A DNA stretch of 64,000 nt, taken from NCBI RefSeq assembly GCF_002531935.1, contig NZ_NWSV01000003.1, forward strand, positions 124,001 through 188,000, written 5' to 3'. Numbering within the stretch: the stretch's first letter is position 1; the number at the start of each line of letters is the position of its first letter. Positions 36,142-44,865 of this stretch are shown here, piece after piece. The stretch comes from Rhizobium chutanense. GTDB taxonomy: Bacteria; Pseudomonadota; Alphaproteobacteria; Rhizobiales; Rhizobiaceae. Made by a program: the position numbers and the translations under genes. The notes below the pieces were generated by a model, which was given only the letters and a program-made list of their open reading frames with translations, made no database searches and was not told the origin of the DNA.

Positions 36142-37155
36142 ATGCAGGACAGGACGCATCTCGTCGACGACATCACCGGCCATCGCCGCATGCGGCGCAA
36201 CCGCAAGGCGGACTGGACGCGCCGGCTGGTGCAGGAGAACCGGCTGACCGTCGACGACCTGATCTGGCCGATCTTCGTCGTGCCGGGTTCCGGCATTATC
36301 GATCCGATCCCGGCCATGCCCGGCGTCAACCGCATGAGCATCGACAAAGCCGTCGAGGCAGCACGGGAAGCCGCCGGCCTCGGCATTCCAGCGATCGCCA
36401 CCTTCCCCAATATCGAGATGGAACTGCGCGACGAGACAGGTTCCAACAGCCTCGAAGCCAACAATCTGATCAATCAGGCAACGGCGGCGATCAAGAAGGC
36501 GGTGCCCAATATCGGCGTCATCACCGACGTCGCGCTCGACCCCTTCACCAGCCACGGCCATGACGGCATCTTGAGAGGCGGCGAGATCGTCAATGACGAG
36601 ACCGTCGACCAGGTGGCGCGCGCCGCCGTGATGCAGGCCGATGCCGGCGCCGACATCATCGCGCCGTCGGAGATGATGGACGGGCGCATCGGCGCGATCC
36701 GCATGGCGCTCGATGCGGCCGGCCACCAGAACGTCGGCATCATGAGCTATGCGACGAAATTCGCTTCCGCCTTCTACGGTCCCTATCGCGAGGCGATCTC
36801 GACCGGGGGGCTGCTGAAAGGCGACAAGAAGACCTATTATATCGACCCCGCCAACGGCACCGAGGCGATCCGCGATGCGGCCCTCGACGTCGAGGAAGGC
36901 GCCGACATGCTGATGGTCAAGCCCGGCCTGCCCTATCTCGACATCTGCTGGCGGATGAAGGAGGCCTTCGGCCTGCCGACCTTCGCCTACCAGGTCTCCG
37001 GCGAATATTCGCAGATCAAGGCGGCGGCGATGAACGGCTGGATCGATGGCGAACGGGCGATGCTCGAAACGCTGCTGTCGTTCAAGCGGGCGGGATGCGA
37101 CGGCATCCTCACCTATTTCGCGGTCGAGGTGGCGAAAATCCTCGCCAAGCGGTGA
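36142..37155 (+). CDS. hemB: Delta-aminolevulinic acid dehydratase (porphobilinogen synthase)
   Basis: 337 residues. It condenses two 5-aminolevulinate molecules in tetrapyrrole synthesis. Motifs: RMRRNRKADWTRRLV, the Schiff-base lysines in SYATKFASAFYGP and MLMVKPGLPYLD, and YQVSGEY. The metal loop reads DVALDPFTSHGHDG: the three zinc Cys of the DVCLC...HGHCG type are replaced by Ala/Asp, so this is a magnesium-type enzyme. The start at 36142 (GGGGATA upstream) is preferred to 36025, which would add 39 non-homologous residues. Confidence 0.96.
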   Translation: MQDRTHLVDDITGHRRMRRNRKADWTRRLVQENRLTVDDLIWPIFVVPGSGIIDPIPAMPGVNRMSIDKAVEAAREAAGLGIPAIATFPNIEMELRDETGSNSLEANNLINQATAAIKKAVPNIGVITDVALDPFTSHGHDGILRGGEIVNDETVDQVARAAVMQADAGADIIAPSEMMDGRIGAIRMALDAAGHQNVGIMSYATKFASAFYGPYREAISTGGLLKGDKKTYYIDPANGTEAIRDAALDVEEGADMLMVKPGLPYLDICWRMKEAFGLPTFAYQVSGEYSQIKAAAMNGWIDGERAMLETLLSFKRAGCDGILTYFAVEVAKILAKR

Positions 37156-37227
37156 TTCCGGGAGAATTATTGTATTTCTGCAAGCTGACACCATATCAGC
37201 GGCATCGCTTTTCCGCAGGAGATTGAG

Positions 37228-37686
37228 ATGAGCTACAACCCTAATCCGCTTTATGCCGCACCGGAGGACTGGCGCGCCTATAGCGGCGTGTTGAGCCGCC
37301 GTGTCTTCGCCTTCATCCTCGACTACGTCATCGTGGCGCTGCTCTGGATTCCAGCCGCGGTCGTGCTGTTCTTCCTGTCGATCCTGACGCTCGGGCTCGG
37401 CTTTCTGCTTTACCCTGCCCTCTTCGTCATCGTGGCCGGCGTTTACTTCGGCCTGACGGTGGGCGGGTCGAGCCAGGCCTCTCTCGGCATGCGCGCCATG
37501 GGGATCGCCATCGTGCGTGTCGATGGGCGGCCGATGGATTTCCTGACGGCGATCGTGCATCTGGCGCTGTTCTGGATCCTCAACTCGGTGCTGACGCCGC
37601 TCATCCTGCTTGCCGGTCTGTTTACCGAGCGCAGCCGTCTCATCCACGACCTGCTTGTCGGCACGGTGACGGTGCGTACCGCCTGA
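37228..37686 (+). CDS. RDD-family membrane protein
   Basis: 152 residues. The RDD signature appears early: SRRVFAFILDYVIVALL (R, then D), followed by further helices and SQASLGMRAMGIAIVR, then LHDLLVGTVTVR-like SRLIHDLLVGT near the end. RDD proteins are small membrane proteins, some linked to ion transport; the substrate here is unknown. GCAGGAG precedes the start. A terminator follows at 37717. Confidence 0.9.
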   Translation: MSYNPNPLYAAPEDWRAYSGVLSRRVFAFILDYVIVALLWIPAAVVLFFLSILTLGLGFLLYPALFVIVAGVYFGLTVGGSSQASLGMRAMGIAIVRVDGRPMDFLTAIVHLALFWILNSVLTPLILLAGLFTERSRLIHDLLVGTVTVRTA

Positions 37687-37716
37687 GCGGCTGACAGCGA
37701 ACACGGCAGAACCCTT

Positions 37717-37751
37717 AAGCGGAGACGAAATAAAGTCTCCGCTTTCTCTTT
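37717..37751 (+). terminator. Rho-independent terminator after the RDD gene
   Basis: AAGCGGAGAC (37717-37726) and GTCTCCGCTT (37735-37744) form a perfect 10-bp stem with an eight-base loop, followed by TCTCTTT. Confidence 0.85.
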
Positions 37752-37890
37752 GCCGGGGCGTGCCGGCGCCCCATATCTCAAATTAGAAGACTGAAATGAA
37801 GGCGAAGCCCGCCCTGCTGTTGACGTTTTCTATTCTTAGGTCATGCTGTCAAGAAACGGCACGGTTTCGACAAGGAAATTTCCGCGACAG

Positions 37891-38667
37891 ATGAATACGC
37901 AGACAACGCCATCCCCGCAGTTTTATCTGACGGCTCCGGCTGCCTGTCCGTATCTGCCGCATGAGATGGAGCGCAAGGTGTTCACTCATCTGGTCGGCCC
38001 GCGCGCCGCCGAGATGAATGACATCCTGACCCAGGGCGGTTTCCGCCGTTCCCAGAATATCGCCTACCGCCCGGCCTGCGAATCCTGTCGCGCCTGTGTT
38101 TCCGTACGCATTCTCGCCCAGGAATTCGAACCGACGAAATCGATGAAGCGGGTGCTTGCCGCCAATTCCGACGTCATCGCCACCGAATTCGCCGCCCAGC
38201 CTTCCAGCGAGCAATATTCGCTCTTCCGGCGTTATCTCGATTATCGCCACCAGCAGGGCGGCATGTCCGACATGACCGTGCTCGATTATGCGATCATGGT
38301 GGAAGATACGCATGTGAACACGCGAATCGTCGAATATCGCCGGCGCGAGGAAGGCTCCGGACTGGAGCAGCGGCCGAAGGGCGAGCTGCTTGCCGCTGCG
38401 CTGACCGACACGATGAGCGACGGGCTCTCGATGGTCTATTCCTATTTCAATCCGGATGTCGAGCGGCGGTCGCTCGGCACTTTCATGATTCTCGACCATG
38501 TCAGGCGCACCAAAGCGCTCGGCCTTCCGCATGTCTACCTCGGCTACTGGGTTCAAGGGTCGCGAAAAATGGATTACAAGACACGCTTCCAGCCGCAGGA
38601 ACATCTGACCCCGCGCGGCTGGGAGCGTTTCGATCCCTCCACGATGCGCGAAAGCACCCCAGACTAA
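37891..38667 (+). CDS. bpt: Arginyltransferase-family protein (aspartate/glutamate leucyltransferase)
   Basis: 258 residues. It has the ATE-type N- and C-domains: [13 protein letters not shown], the cysteine pair [16 protein letters not shown], then [25 protein letters not shown] and [15 protein letters not shown]. The bacterial members (Bpt) transfer Leu from tRNA to N-terminal Asp/Glu and feed the ClpS/ClpAP N-end rule pathway. The start is taken as ATG 37891 (MNTQTT); a start at 37843 is unlikely. The next gene begins immediately after its stop. Confidence 0.92.
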   Translation: MNTQTTPSPQFYLTAPAACPYLPHEMERKVFTHLVGPRAAEMNDILTQGGFRRSQNIAYRPACESCRACVSVRILAQEFEPTKSMKRVLAANSDVIATEFAAQPSSEQYSLFRRYLDYRHQQGGMSDMTVLDYAIMVEDTHVNTRIVEYRRREEGSGLEQRPKGELLAAALTDTMSDGLSMVYSYFNPDVERRSLGTFMILDHVRRTKALGLPHVYLGYWVQGSRKMDYKTRFQPQEHLTPRGWERFDPSTMRESTPD

Positions 38668-39552
38668 ATGTTCCCCACCGCTCTTTCCGACCACCGGAAG
38701 GGCCTGCTGCTGACGGCGATCGGCGGCTTGGCGCTTTCTATGGATATCCCGCTCGTCCGCCTCGGCGATGGCGACATCTGGTCGGTCCTGGGAGTGCGAA
38801 GCGCTGCAACGGTTGTCGCCACGCTCGTCATCCTTGCAGCAATGCGCCTTGCCTCGGGCAAATGGCCGGTCCTCGTTCCCGGGCGGCCCGGCCTGATCGC
38901 CGGCCTGCTCTACGGCATCTCGTCCCTCACCTTCGTGCTGTCCGTCTTCAACACGGCCACAGCCAACGTCGTCTTCATCGTCGCCTTCAACCCGATGTTC
39001 GCTGCGCTTCTTTCCTGGATTTTCCTCAAGGAGAAGCCACAGCCCGCAACGTTGATCGCCATGCTGTTCATGATCTTAGGCGTCGGGCTGATCGTGCATG
39101 AGGGGCTTGCGAGCGGCCATGTTTTCGGCGACGCCATGGCGCTTCTCAGCGCGCTGATACTTGCCGCAGCCATCACGATCGGGCGTGCCTCGCGCCGGGA
39201 AATGGGCTTCGTGCCACTGCTGGCCGCCATCCTGCCGGCCGCGCTCGGCCTCGCGCAGGCGCTGCCCTCAGGGCTTGCCATCGCCCATCCAGGCTGGATC
39301 CTCTTCAACGGCGCGATCATGATGCCGGTCGCCTTCTGGTGCCTGGCGACGGGGCCGCGTTACCTCTCGGCGCCTGAAGTCGGCATGTTCTATCTCCTGG
39401 AAACGGTGCTCGCGCCGATCTGGGTCTGGCTGATCTTTGCCGAAACGCCGGCGACGATGACACTCGTCGGCGGTGGCATCCTGGTGGCGGCAATCGCAGG
39501 GCATTCCGCCTGGATGGTGCGGAGGAAGCACATCAGCCAGCCAGCCGAATAG
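38668..39552 (+). CDS. EamA/DMT-superfamily transporter
   Basis: 294 residues with about ten transmembrane helices arranged as two EamA repeats: GLLLTAIGGLALSMDIPLVRL at the start, ANVVFIVAFNPMFAALLSWI in the first repeat and PEVGMFYLLETVLAPIWVWL in the second (parts shown). DMT exporters move metabolites or drugs; the substrate is unknown. The ATG abuts the stop of the preceding arginyltransferase gene, so translation is probably coupled. Confidence 0.92.
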   Translation: MFPTALSDHRKGLLLTAIGGLALSMDIPLVRLGDGDIWSVLGVRSAATVVATLVILAAMRLASGKWPVLVPGRPGLIAGLLYGISSLTFVLSVFNTATANVVFIVAFNPMFAALLSWIFLKEKPQPATLIAMLFMILGVGLIVHEGLASGHVFGDAMALLSALILAAAITIGRASRREMGFVPLLAAILPAALGLAQALPSGLAIAHPGWILFNGAIMMPVAFWCLATGPRYLSAPEVGMFYLLETVLAPIWVWLIFAETPATMTLVGGGILVAAIAGHSAWMVRRKHISQPAE

Positions 39553-39578
39553 GACATTGTCGCCTGCGCATCCTCATG

Positions 39579-39595
39579 TTATAACTCCGTTATCA
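39579..39595. promoter_or_regulatory. Candidate operator palindrome of the AbrB/Doc module
   Basis: TTATAAC-TCC-GTTATCA, an inverted repeat with one mismatch, ends 14 bases before the antitoxin start. AbrB-fold antitoxins normally bind palindromes in their own promoters, so this is a reasonable autoregulation site. Inference from position and symmetry only. Confidence 0.5.
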
Positions 39596-39609
39596 CAGAG
39601 GACGAAATC

Positions 39610-39831
39610 ATGAACGTTACAATCCGCAAGATCGGCAATTCCGAGGGCATTATCATCCCCAAGGAAGCTCTCGACCGTCTTGGATTGAAGGCGGGCGACT
39701 CAGTGGAATTACAGCTGGAGAATGGCGGCATCACCTTGAAGCCCGCCGATGAGGATTTGTCCCGTCAGCTCGAGGCGGCGCGATATTTCATGGACAAATA
39801 TAAGGTCGCCTTGAAAAAGCTGGCCGAATAA
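39610..39831 (+). CDS. AbrB/MazE-type antitoxin
   Basis: 73 residues with the swapped-hairpin SpoVT-AbrB DNA-binding fold: VTIRKIGNSEGIIIPKEALDRLGLKAGDSVEL. The C-terminal tail (LSRQLEAARYFMDKYKVALKK) is the expected toxin-neutralising helix. The ribosome site GAGGA precedes the ATG. Its stop overlaps the toxin start by one base (TAATG), the usual coupling in toxin-antitoxin pairs. Confidence 0.92.
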   Translation: MNVTIRKIGNSEGIIIPKEALDRLGLKAGDSVELQLENGGITLKPADEDLSRQLEAARYFMDKYKVALKKLAE

Positions 39832-40220
39832 TGGCTTTCAAATTCCTGACGCGACCATTGGTGGAGAGCCTGCAGAAAATGCAGATCGAGCGGTTCGGCG
39901 GCCTCGCGGGGCTGCGTGACGAAGGCGCGCTGGAGTCTGCCCTCGGCCGGCCAATGCATAAGGCAAACTACGGCTGCGACGACGTCATCGAACTCGCCGC
40001 CGCATATCTTTTCGGCCTTGCCCGCAACCACGCATTCGTCGACGGCAACAAGCGGATCGCGATCGTCACCGCCGGTGTGTTCCTTCTCGAAAACGGCTAC
40101 GAGATCGAAACGACCGATGCCAATCTCTACGCCTTCGTTCTTGCGGTCGCCGCCGGCGAGATCGACGAAGAGGGTGCGACCCGCTTCCTTCGGGATTTCA
40201 GCATAGCGCTCAACCGGTAG
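39831..40220 (+). CDS. doc: Death-on-curing (Doc/Fic) toxin
   Basis: 129 residues. Fic/Doc core motif HAFVDGNKRIA (positions ~63-73), with RDEGALESALGRP at the front, typical of Doc. Doc phosphorylates EF-Tu and so stops translation. In phage P1 the partner is Phd; here it is an AbrB-fold antitoxin, a known rhizobial combination. All key residues are present, so the toxin is probably functional. Its end overlaps the convergent AHSA1 gene by 11 bp. Confidence 0.92.
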   Translation: MAFKFLTRPLVESLQKMQIERFGGLAGLRDEGALESALGRPMHKANYGCDDVIELAAAYLFGLARNHAFVDGNKRIAIVTAGVFLLENGYEIETTDANLYAFVLAVAAGEIDEEGATRFLRDFSIALNR

Positions 40221-40668
40221 GCTTCAATTGTTGCTGCTCCAGCTCCCTGCCTAGCCCTTCCACAACATGCGCCCAGCCCCGCCGGGTCTTTTCCTCGTGT
40301 TCGGCCCATTCGGCGCACATTTCGTGGGTCAGCGTCAGACGGCTGCCGCCACCGAGCGGTTCGATGTCGATTTCGACGCGGTCGCAATTGTGGTCGTGCT
40401 CCTCGACGGAAAAGCTGAAGACCATGCGTTGCGGGCGCTTCAGTTCCAGGAAGACGCCCTGGTGAAAGGCATCGCCGGTCGGGCGACGGTCGACGACGAA
40501 GAAACGGCCGCCGACATGCGGATCGATATCGGCGCGGATGACGTGACCGTCATCGGTGGCAAACAGGAAGCGGCGGGCGATTTCGGGATTGAGCCAGGCG
40601 TCGTAGACGACCGCAGGCGGCACCCTGTAGGTGTGGCTGACATGCAATTTGATAGTGCTGGCGGGCAT
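40210..40668 (-). CDS. SRPBCC/AHSA1-domain protein
   Basis: 152 residues of the START-like AHSA1 fold: VSHTYRVPPAVVYDAWLNPEIARRF, DPHVGGRFFVVD and a final TRRGWAHVVEGLGREL. A single ligand-binding domain of unknown ligand; such proteins often accompany an ArsR regulator, but none is adjacent here. The start at 40668 (MPASTI) is preceded by CGGAGG. Confidence 0.9.
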   Translation of the reverse strand: MPASTIKLHVSHTYRVPPAVVYDAWLNPEIARRFLFATDDGHVIRADIDPHVGGRFFVVDRRPTGDAFHQGVFLELKRPQRMVFSFSVEEHDHNCDRVEIDIEPLGGGSRLTLTHEMCAEWAEHEEKTRRGWAHVVEGLGRELEQQQLKPTG

Positions 40669-40888
40669 CGATTTTCCTCCGGTAAGGGCGCGCACCTTTC
40701 CCAGGCGCACGTAAACACCGGCCATTCCGCCAGCCCCGGAAGCGGCCTTCTCCTATTTTGGGTAACGGGAATGAGATAGAGGAGTTCCCGCGCCCGCCAA
40801 GAGCCGAGCGCGGAATTTACTTCCGGGGCAAATCAAAGAGTTACAGCGTCCTTAGCGCGTATGAACAGACGCAGGACGCTGCAAAGCC

Positions 40889-43144
40889 TCAGCCGGCGAA
40901 TTTGCCGCTGCGCGGGAAGCCCTTCGGCACGGTGCGGCCGGCGGTGGCGCGGTCGGACAGCCATTCGGCGAGCTCGTCCTTGTTCTTCGTGAAGGTCCGG
41001 CCGGCGCTGTCTTCCCAAACGAGGCCGTCTGCTATCGCGAAGCAGCGGACGTCTGAGATGCCGCCATCCTTATAGCGCTGCAGGCGCACGCCCTTGCCGC
41101 GCGACATTTCCGGCACCTGCGCCAGCGGGAAGACCAGCAGCTTGCGGTTTTCACCGACGACGGCGACGTGGTCGCCGACGACGGGCACGAGCAGCTGCGT
41201 TTCCTCGGGCAGCGCCACATTCATGATCTGCTTGCCCTTGCGCGTATTGGCGACCAGCTCGGCCTCCGCAACGACGAAACCGTTGCCGGCAGTCGAGACG
41301 ATCAGCTGCTTGCGCGCGGGATCGTGGACGAAAGCGGTCAACACCGCCTGATCGTTATCCATGTCGACCATGATGCGCAGCGGCTCGCCGTGGCCGCGAC
41401 CGCCCGGCAGCTTGTCGCCGCCAAGCGTAAAGGCCTTGCCGCCCGTGGTGACGATCAGGATCTTGTCCGTCGTCTGCGCCGGGAAGGCGAGTTTCAGGCC
41501 GTCGCCTTCCTTGAAGGTCAGCGTCGCCGTATCGGCGATATGGCCCTTCAGCGCACGGATCCAGCCCTTTTCGGAAATGACGACGGTGATCGGTTCCTTC
41601 TCGATCATCGCCTGCTGGATTGCTTCCTCGTCGGCTTCGGGTGCGTCGGCGAACTGGGTGCGGCGGCGGCCGACCTCGGTCGCCTTGGCGAACTTCTTTT
41701 TCACTTCGCCGATTTCCCAGGCGACCGTCTGCCACTGCTTGTCGTCGGAGCCAAGCAGCGCTTCGATCTCGCCTTTTTCCCTGGTGAGTTCGTCGAATTC
41801 CTTGCGGATCTCGAACTCTTCAAGCTTGCGCAGAGAGCGCAGCCGCATGTTGAGGATCGCCTCGACCTGATTGTCGGTGAGATCCCAGCGCGCCACCATG
41901 ACCGGCTTCGGCTCATCCTCCTCGCGGATGATCCTGATCACTTCATCGATGTTGAGATAGGCGATCAGCAGGCCGCCGAGGATTTCGAGACGCCTGTCGA
42001 TCGCCGCCAGGCGGAAGCGCGAGCGGCGCTGCAGGACCTCGCGGCGGTGATCCAGCCACTCCTTCAGCACCTCGTTCAGCGCCATGACACGCGGGATGCG
42101 GCCCATGGACAAGACGTTCATGTTCAGCGGGAAGCGGCTTTCCAGTTCCGTCAGCTTGAACATCGATTCCATCAGGATGGTCGGGTCGACGCTACGGGTC
42201 TTCGGCACCAGGACGACACGGATGTCCTCGGCCGATTCGTCGCGGATGTCTTCCAGAAGCGGCAGCTTGCGGGCGATCAGCAGCTCGGCGATCTTTTCGA
42301 TCAGCCGCGACTTCTGCACCTGGAAGGGGATTTCGGTGATGACGATCTGGTAGCCGCCGCGGCCGAGATCCTCGGTCTGCCATTTCGCCCGCACGCGAAA
42401 ACCGCCGCGGCCGGTGCGGTAGCTCTCGATGATGCTGTCGCGGCTGTCGATGATGATGCCGCCGGTGGGGAAATCCGGGCCGGGAATGAATTCGACGAGC
42501 TTTTCGACGGTGGCATCGGGATGTTTGATCAGATGCAGGGCGGCGTCGCAAAGCTCATGGGCATTGTGCGACGGGATCGAGGTCGCCATGCCGACGGCGA
42601 TGCCGGAGGAGCCGTTGGCAAGCAGGTTCGGGAAAGCGCCGGGAAGAACGACCGGCTCGGAATTCGATTCGTCGTAGGTGTCGCGGAAATCGACGGCATC
42701 CTGATCGATGCCTTCGAGCAGCAGTTCCGAGACCGCCGTCATCTTCGATTCGGTGTAACGCATGGCGGCGGGGCTATCGCCGTCGATATTGCCGAAATTG
42801 CCCTGGCCGTTGACCAACGTGTAGCGCTGCGAGAAATCCTGGGCGAGACGGGCAAGCGCATCGTAGATCGACTGGTCGCCATGCGGATGGTAGTTACCCA
42901 TCACCTCGCCGACGATCTTGGCGCATTTCCGGAAGGCCGAGGTCGGCCTCAGCCCCATCTCGTTCATCGCATAGACGATGCGGCGATGAACAGGCTTCAG
43001 CCCGTCGCGCACGTCAGGCAAAGCGCGGTGCATGATGGTCGACAGCGCATAGGCGAGATAGCGCTGCTCGAGCGCTGCCTTGAGGTCGACCGGCTGGATG
43101 TTGTCGTCGTCTCCGCCCGAAGGCGGCAAAATCTCTTGTCCCAT
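40889..43144 (-). CDS. parC: DNA topoisomerase IV subunit A
   Basis: 751 residues. The breakage-reunion domain has [20 protein letters not shown], the active-site Tyr in [10 protein letters not shown] and [10 protein letters not shown]. The C-terminal beta-pinwheel has [15 protein letters not shown] and [14 protein letters not shown] repeats. With ParE it decatenates daughter chromosomes. Length and lack of the canonical GyrA-box point to ParC rather than GyrA. Confidence 0.96.
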   Translation of the reverse strand: MGQEILPPSGGDDDNIQPVDLKAALEQRYLAYALSTIMHRALPDVRDGLKPVHRRIVYAMNEMGLRPTSAFRKCAKIVGEVMGNYHPHGDQSIYDALARLAQDFSQRYTLVNGQGNFGNIDGDSPAAMRYTESKMTAVSELLLEGIDQDAVDFRDTYDESNSEPVVLPGAFPNLLANGSSGIAVGMATSIPSHNAHELCDAALHLIKHPDATVEKLVEFIPGPDFPTGGIIIDSRDSIIESYRTGRGGFRVRAKWQTEDLGRGGYQIVITEIPFQVQKSRLIEKIAELLIARKLPLLEDIRDESAEDIRVVLVPKTRSVDPTILMESMFKLTELESRFPLNMNVLSMGRIPRVMALNEVLKEWLDHRREVLQRRSRFRLAAIDRRLEILGGLLIAYLNIDEVIRIIREEDEPKPVMVARWDLTDNQVEAILNMRLRSLRKLEEFEIRKEFDELTREKGEIEALLGSDDKQWQTVAWEIGEVKKKFAKATEVGRRRTQFADAPEADEEAIQQAMIEKEPITVVISEKGWIRALKGHIADTATLTFKEGDGLKLAFPAQTTDKILIVTTGGKAFTLGGDKLPGGRGHGEPLRIMVDMDNDQAVLTAFVHDPARKQLIVSTAGNGFVVAEAELVANTRKGKQIMNVALPEETQLLVPVVGDHVAVVGENRKLLVFPLAQVPEMSRGKGVRLQRYKDGGISDVRCFAIADGLVWEDSAGRTFTKNKDELAEWLSDRATAGRTVPKGFPRSGKFAG

Positions 43145-43378
43145 GGGTCCTTGACTAGCTCAGAAGAGCCCGGCGGGCAAGGAATCCAGGCCATTGCAGC
43201 TGTGGATGAAGTCTTCGGAATGACATCAAAGGATGAGACAAACGCTTCGCCGCAATTTGGACTTCGTTTGCCGTTCCTTTCAACGGAAATTTAGAAGTCC
43301 GCAAATATAAAGCGGGCCCAATCCGTAGTAGCGTAACTGCAGATTCAAAACCGCCACACGCCACCAGAGGAATCACCC

Positions 43379-44566
43379 ATGAACTTTTACCGGACAACGC
43401 GGCTGATGCTGTCGGGCGCCGCCTTTTTCTCGCTCGCCAGCTCGGCTTTTGCTCTCGACGGCACCGATCTCTTGAAGAAGATCAATGCCGCCTATGCCGC
43501 TCAGGGCGGGACGATTGCGGCTGAGAATATCGATATCGACGGCACGACCGTGACCTTGAAGAATGTCACCGTCAAGCCGACCGGCGGCGAAAGCCTGCCC
43601 ATCGGCGAAATCACCCTTTCCGGCGTCGAGGAAGACGAGGACGGCGGCTATTACATCGAAGAAGCTGCCTTCCCCGACATCAACAAGACCCAAGACGGCG
43701 TGACCGTGACGGCGCAGGAACTCACGCTCGGCGGCATCTCCGTGCCGGCAACGGCCGGCGGCGACTCCCTCGATACGATGATGCTTTACGAAACCGCCCA
43801 TACCGGCCCGCTGAAAGTGGTCAAGGACGGCACGGAAGTGTTCTCGCTGCTCCAGACCGACATGAACCTGACACTTCGCGAAGATGAATCCGGCTTCGAT
43901 TTCGACGGCGCCTTCAAAAGCATGAAGGCCGATCTCAGCAAGGCCGAAGACCCGCAGAGCAAGGACGCGATCGAGAAGCTCGCCCTGCAGCACGTCCAGG
44001 GCGACATTACCATGAAGGGCGCCTGGGAACTCGCCCCCGGCACGATCGACATTTCGGAATTCGCCTTCGACTTCACCAACATCGGCAAACTGAACCTCGG
44101 CTTCAAGATCTCGGGCTACACGATGGCCTTCATGAAATCGATGCAGGATGCGATGAAGGAATCCGAAGCCAATCCGAACAAGGAACAGTCGCAGCAGGCG
44201 CTCGGCCTTGCCATGCTCGGCCTGATGCAGCAACTGTCCTTCGAGGCCGCACAGGTGCGTTTCGAAGATGCGTCGATCACCAAGCGTGCGCTCGATTATG
44301 CCGGTTCGCAGCAAAACATGTCCGGCAAGCAGATGGCGGATTCGCTGAAGGCGATGACGCCGATCATGCTGGCGCAGCTCAATATCCCGGAACTGCAGAA
44401 CGCCGTTTCGGCTGCCGTCAACACCTTCCTCGACGACCCGAAGAGCCTGACCGTCAAGGCCGCTCCCGAAAAGCCGGTGCCGTTCCCGACGATCGTCGGT
44501 GCTGCCATGGGCGCTCCGAACACGCTGCCGCAGGTGCTCGGCGTCAAGGTTTCGGCCAACGACTGA
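43379..44566 (+). CDS. Periplasmic protein of unknown function
   Basis: 395 residues with a signal peptide (MNFYRTTRLMLSGAAFFSLASSAFA, cleavage near residue 26). The mature part is a long run of beta-rich, acidic sequence (ENIDIDGTTVTLKNVTV; GVEEDEDGGYYIEEAAFPDI) followed by alpha-rich Gln/Met-rich sequence (NKEQSQQALGLAMLGLMQQL). It has no cysteines. The layout resembles periplasmic proteins of the DUF945 or AsmA-like kind, but I cannot assign a family. It is monocistronic with a strong terminator. Confidence 0.8.
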   Translation: MNFYRTTRLMLSGAAFFSLASSAFALDGTDLLKKINAAYAAQGGTIAAENIDIDGTTVTLKNVTVKPTGGESLPIGEITLSGVEEDEDGGYYIEEAAFPDINKTQDGVTVTAQELTLGGISVPATAGGDSLDTMMLYETAHTGPLKVVKDGTEVFSLLQTDMNLTLREDESGFDFDGAFKSMKADLSKAEDPQSKDAIEKLALQHVQGDITMKGAWELAPGTIDISEFAFDFTNIGKLNLGFKISGYTMAFMKSMQDAMKESEANPNKEQSQQALGLAMLGLMQQLSFEAAQVRFEDASITKRALDYAGSQQNMSGKQMADSLKAMTPIMLAQLNIPELQNAVSAAVNTFLDDPKSLTVKAAPEKPVPFPTIVGAAMGAPNTLPQVLGVKVSAND

Positions 44567-44583
44567 TCGCTTCGATCTGACGA

Positions 44584-44616
44584 AAAAGGCCCGGCAGTTC
44601 CGCTGCCGGGCCTTTT
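44584..44616 (+). terminator. Rho-independent terminator after the periplasmic protein gene
   Basis: AAAAGGCCCGGCAG (44584-44597) pairs perfectly with CTGCCGGGCCTTTT (44603-44616) with a five-base loop, starting 18 bases after the stop. The A/T flanks make it bidirectional, but aspS ends about 250 bp away. Confidence 0.9.
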
Positions 44617-44671
44617 GTCTTTCTGAGTTCTTCAAGTCTTCTGAGGTGCCCGAAGTGGTTGAGCCACCCGC

Positions 44672-44836
44672 CCCCGTCCTTCGAGGCCCCTTACGGGGCA
44701 CCTCAGGATGAGGGCTGATCGTGGTGCCTGCCGCGTGGGACAACGTTGCGGGGTCCCGCGCGCTCCCTTGAGCCGAGCCGCCACCTCTCTCCAGCCTCAT
44801 CCTGAGGTGCCCCGTAAGGGGCCTCGAAGGACGGGG
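44672..44836. repeat. Perfect 42-bp inverted repeat (intergenic)
   Basis: The arm at 44672-44713 begins CCCCGTCCTTCGAGGCCCC and the arm at 44795-44836 is its exact reverse complement, ending in ACGGGG. An 81-bp spacer separates them. Each arm also contains GGCCCCTTACGGGGCAC, itself a palindrome. It lies between a terminator and the end of aspS. This is a known kind of intergenic repeat in rhizobia; the class name is not certain. Confidence 0.85.
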
Positions 44837-44865
44837 CTGGCCACGGTGCCGGGCAGCCTGCCCTC

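Noticed and set aside
36040..37704. Minus-strand open frame opposite hemB and the RDD gene
   Set aside because: Antisense to two clear genes; His/Asp/Arg-rich composition typical of shadows.
41168..43294. Long plus-strand open frame opposite parC
   Set aside because: Antisense to parC with all catalytic motifs; no domain in the shadow.
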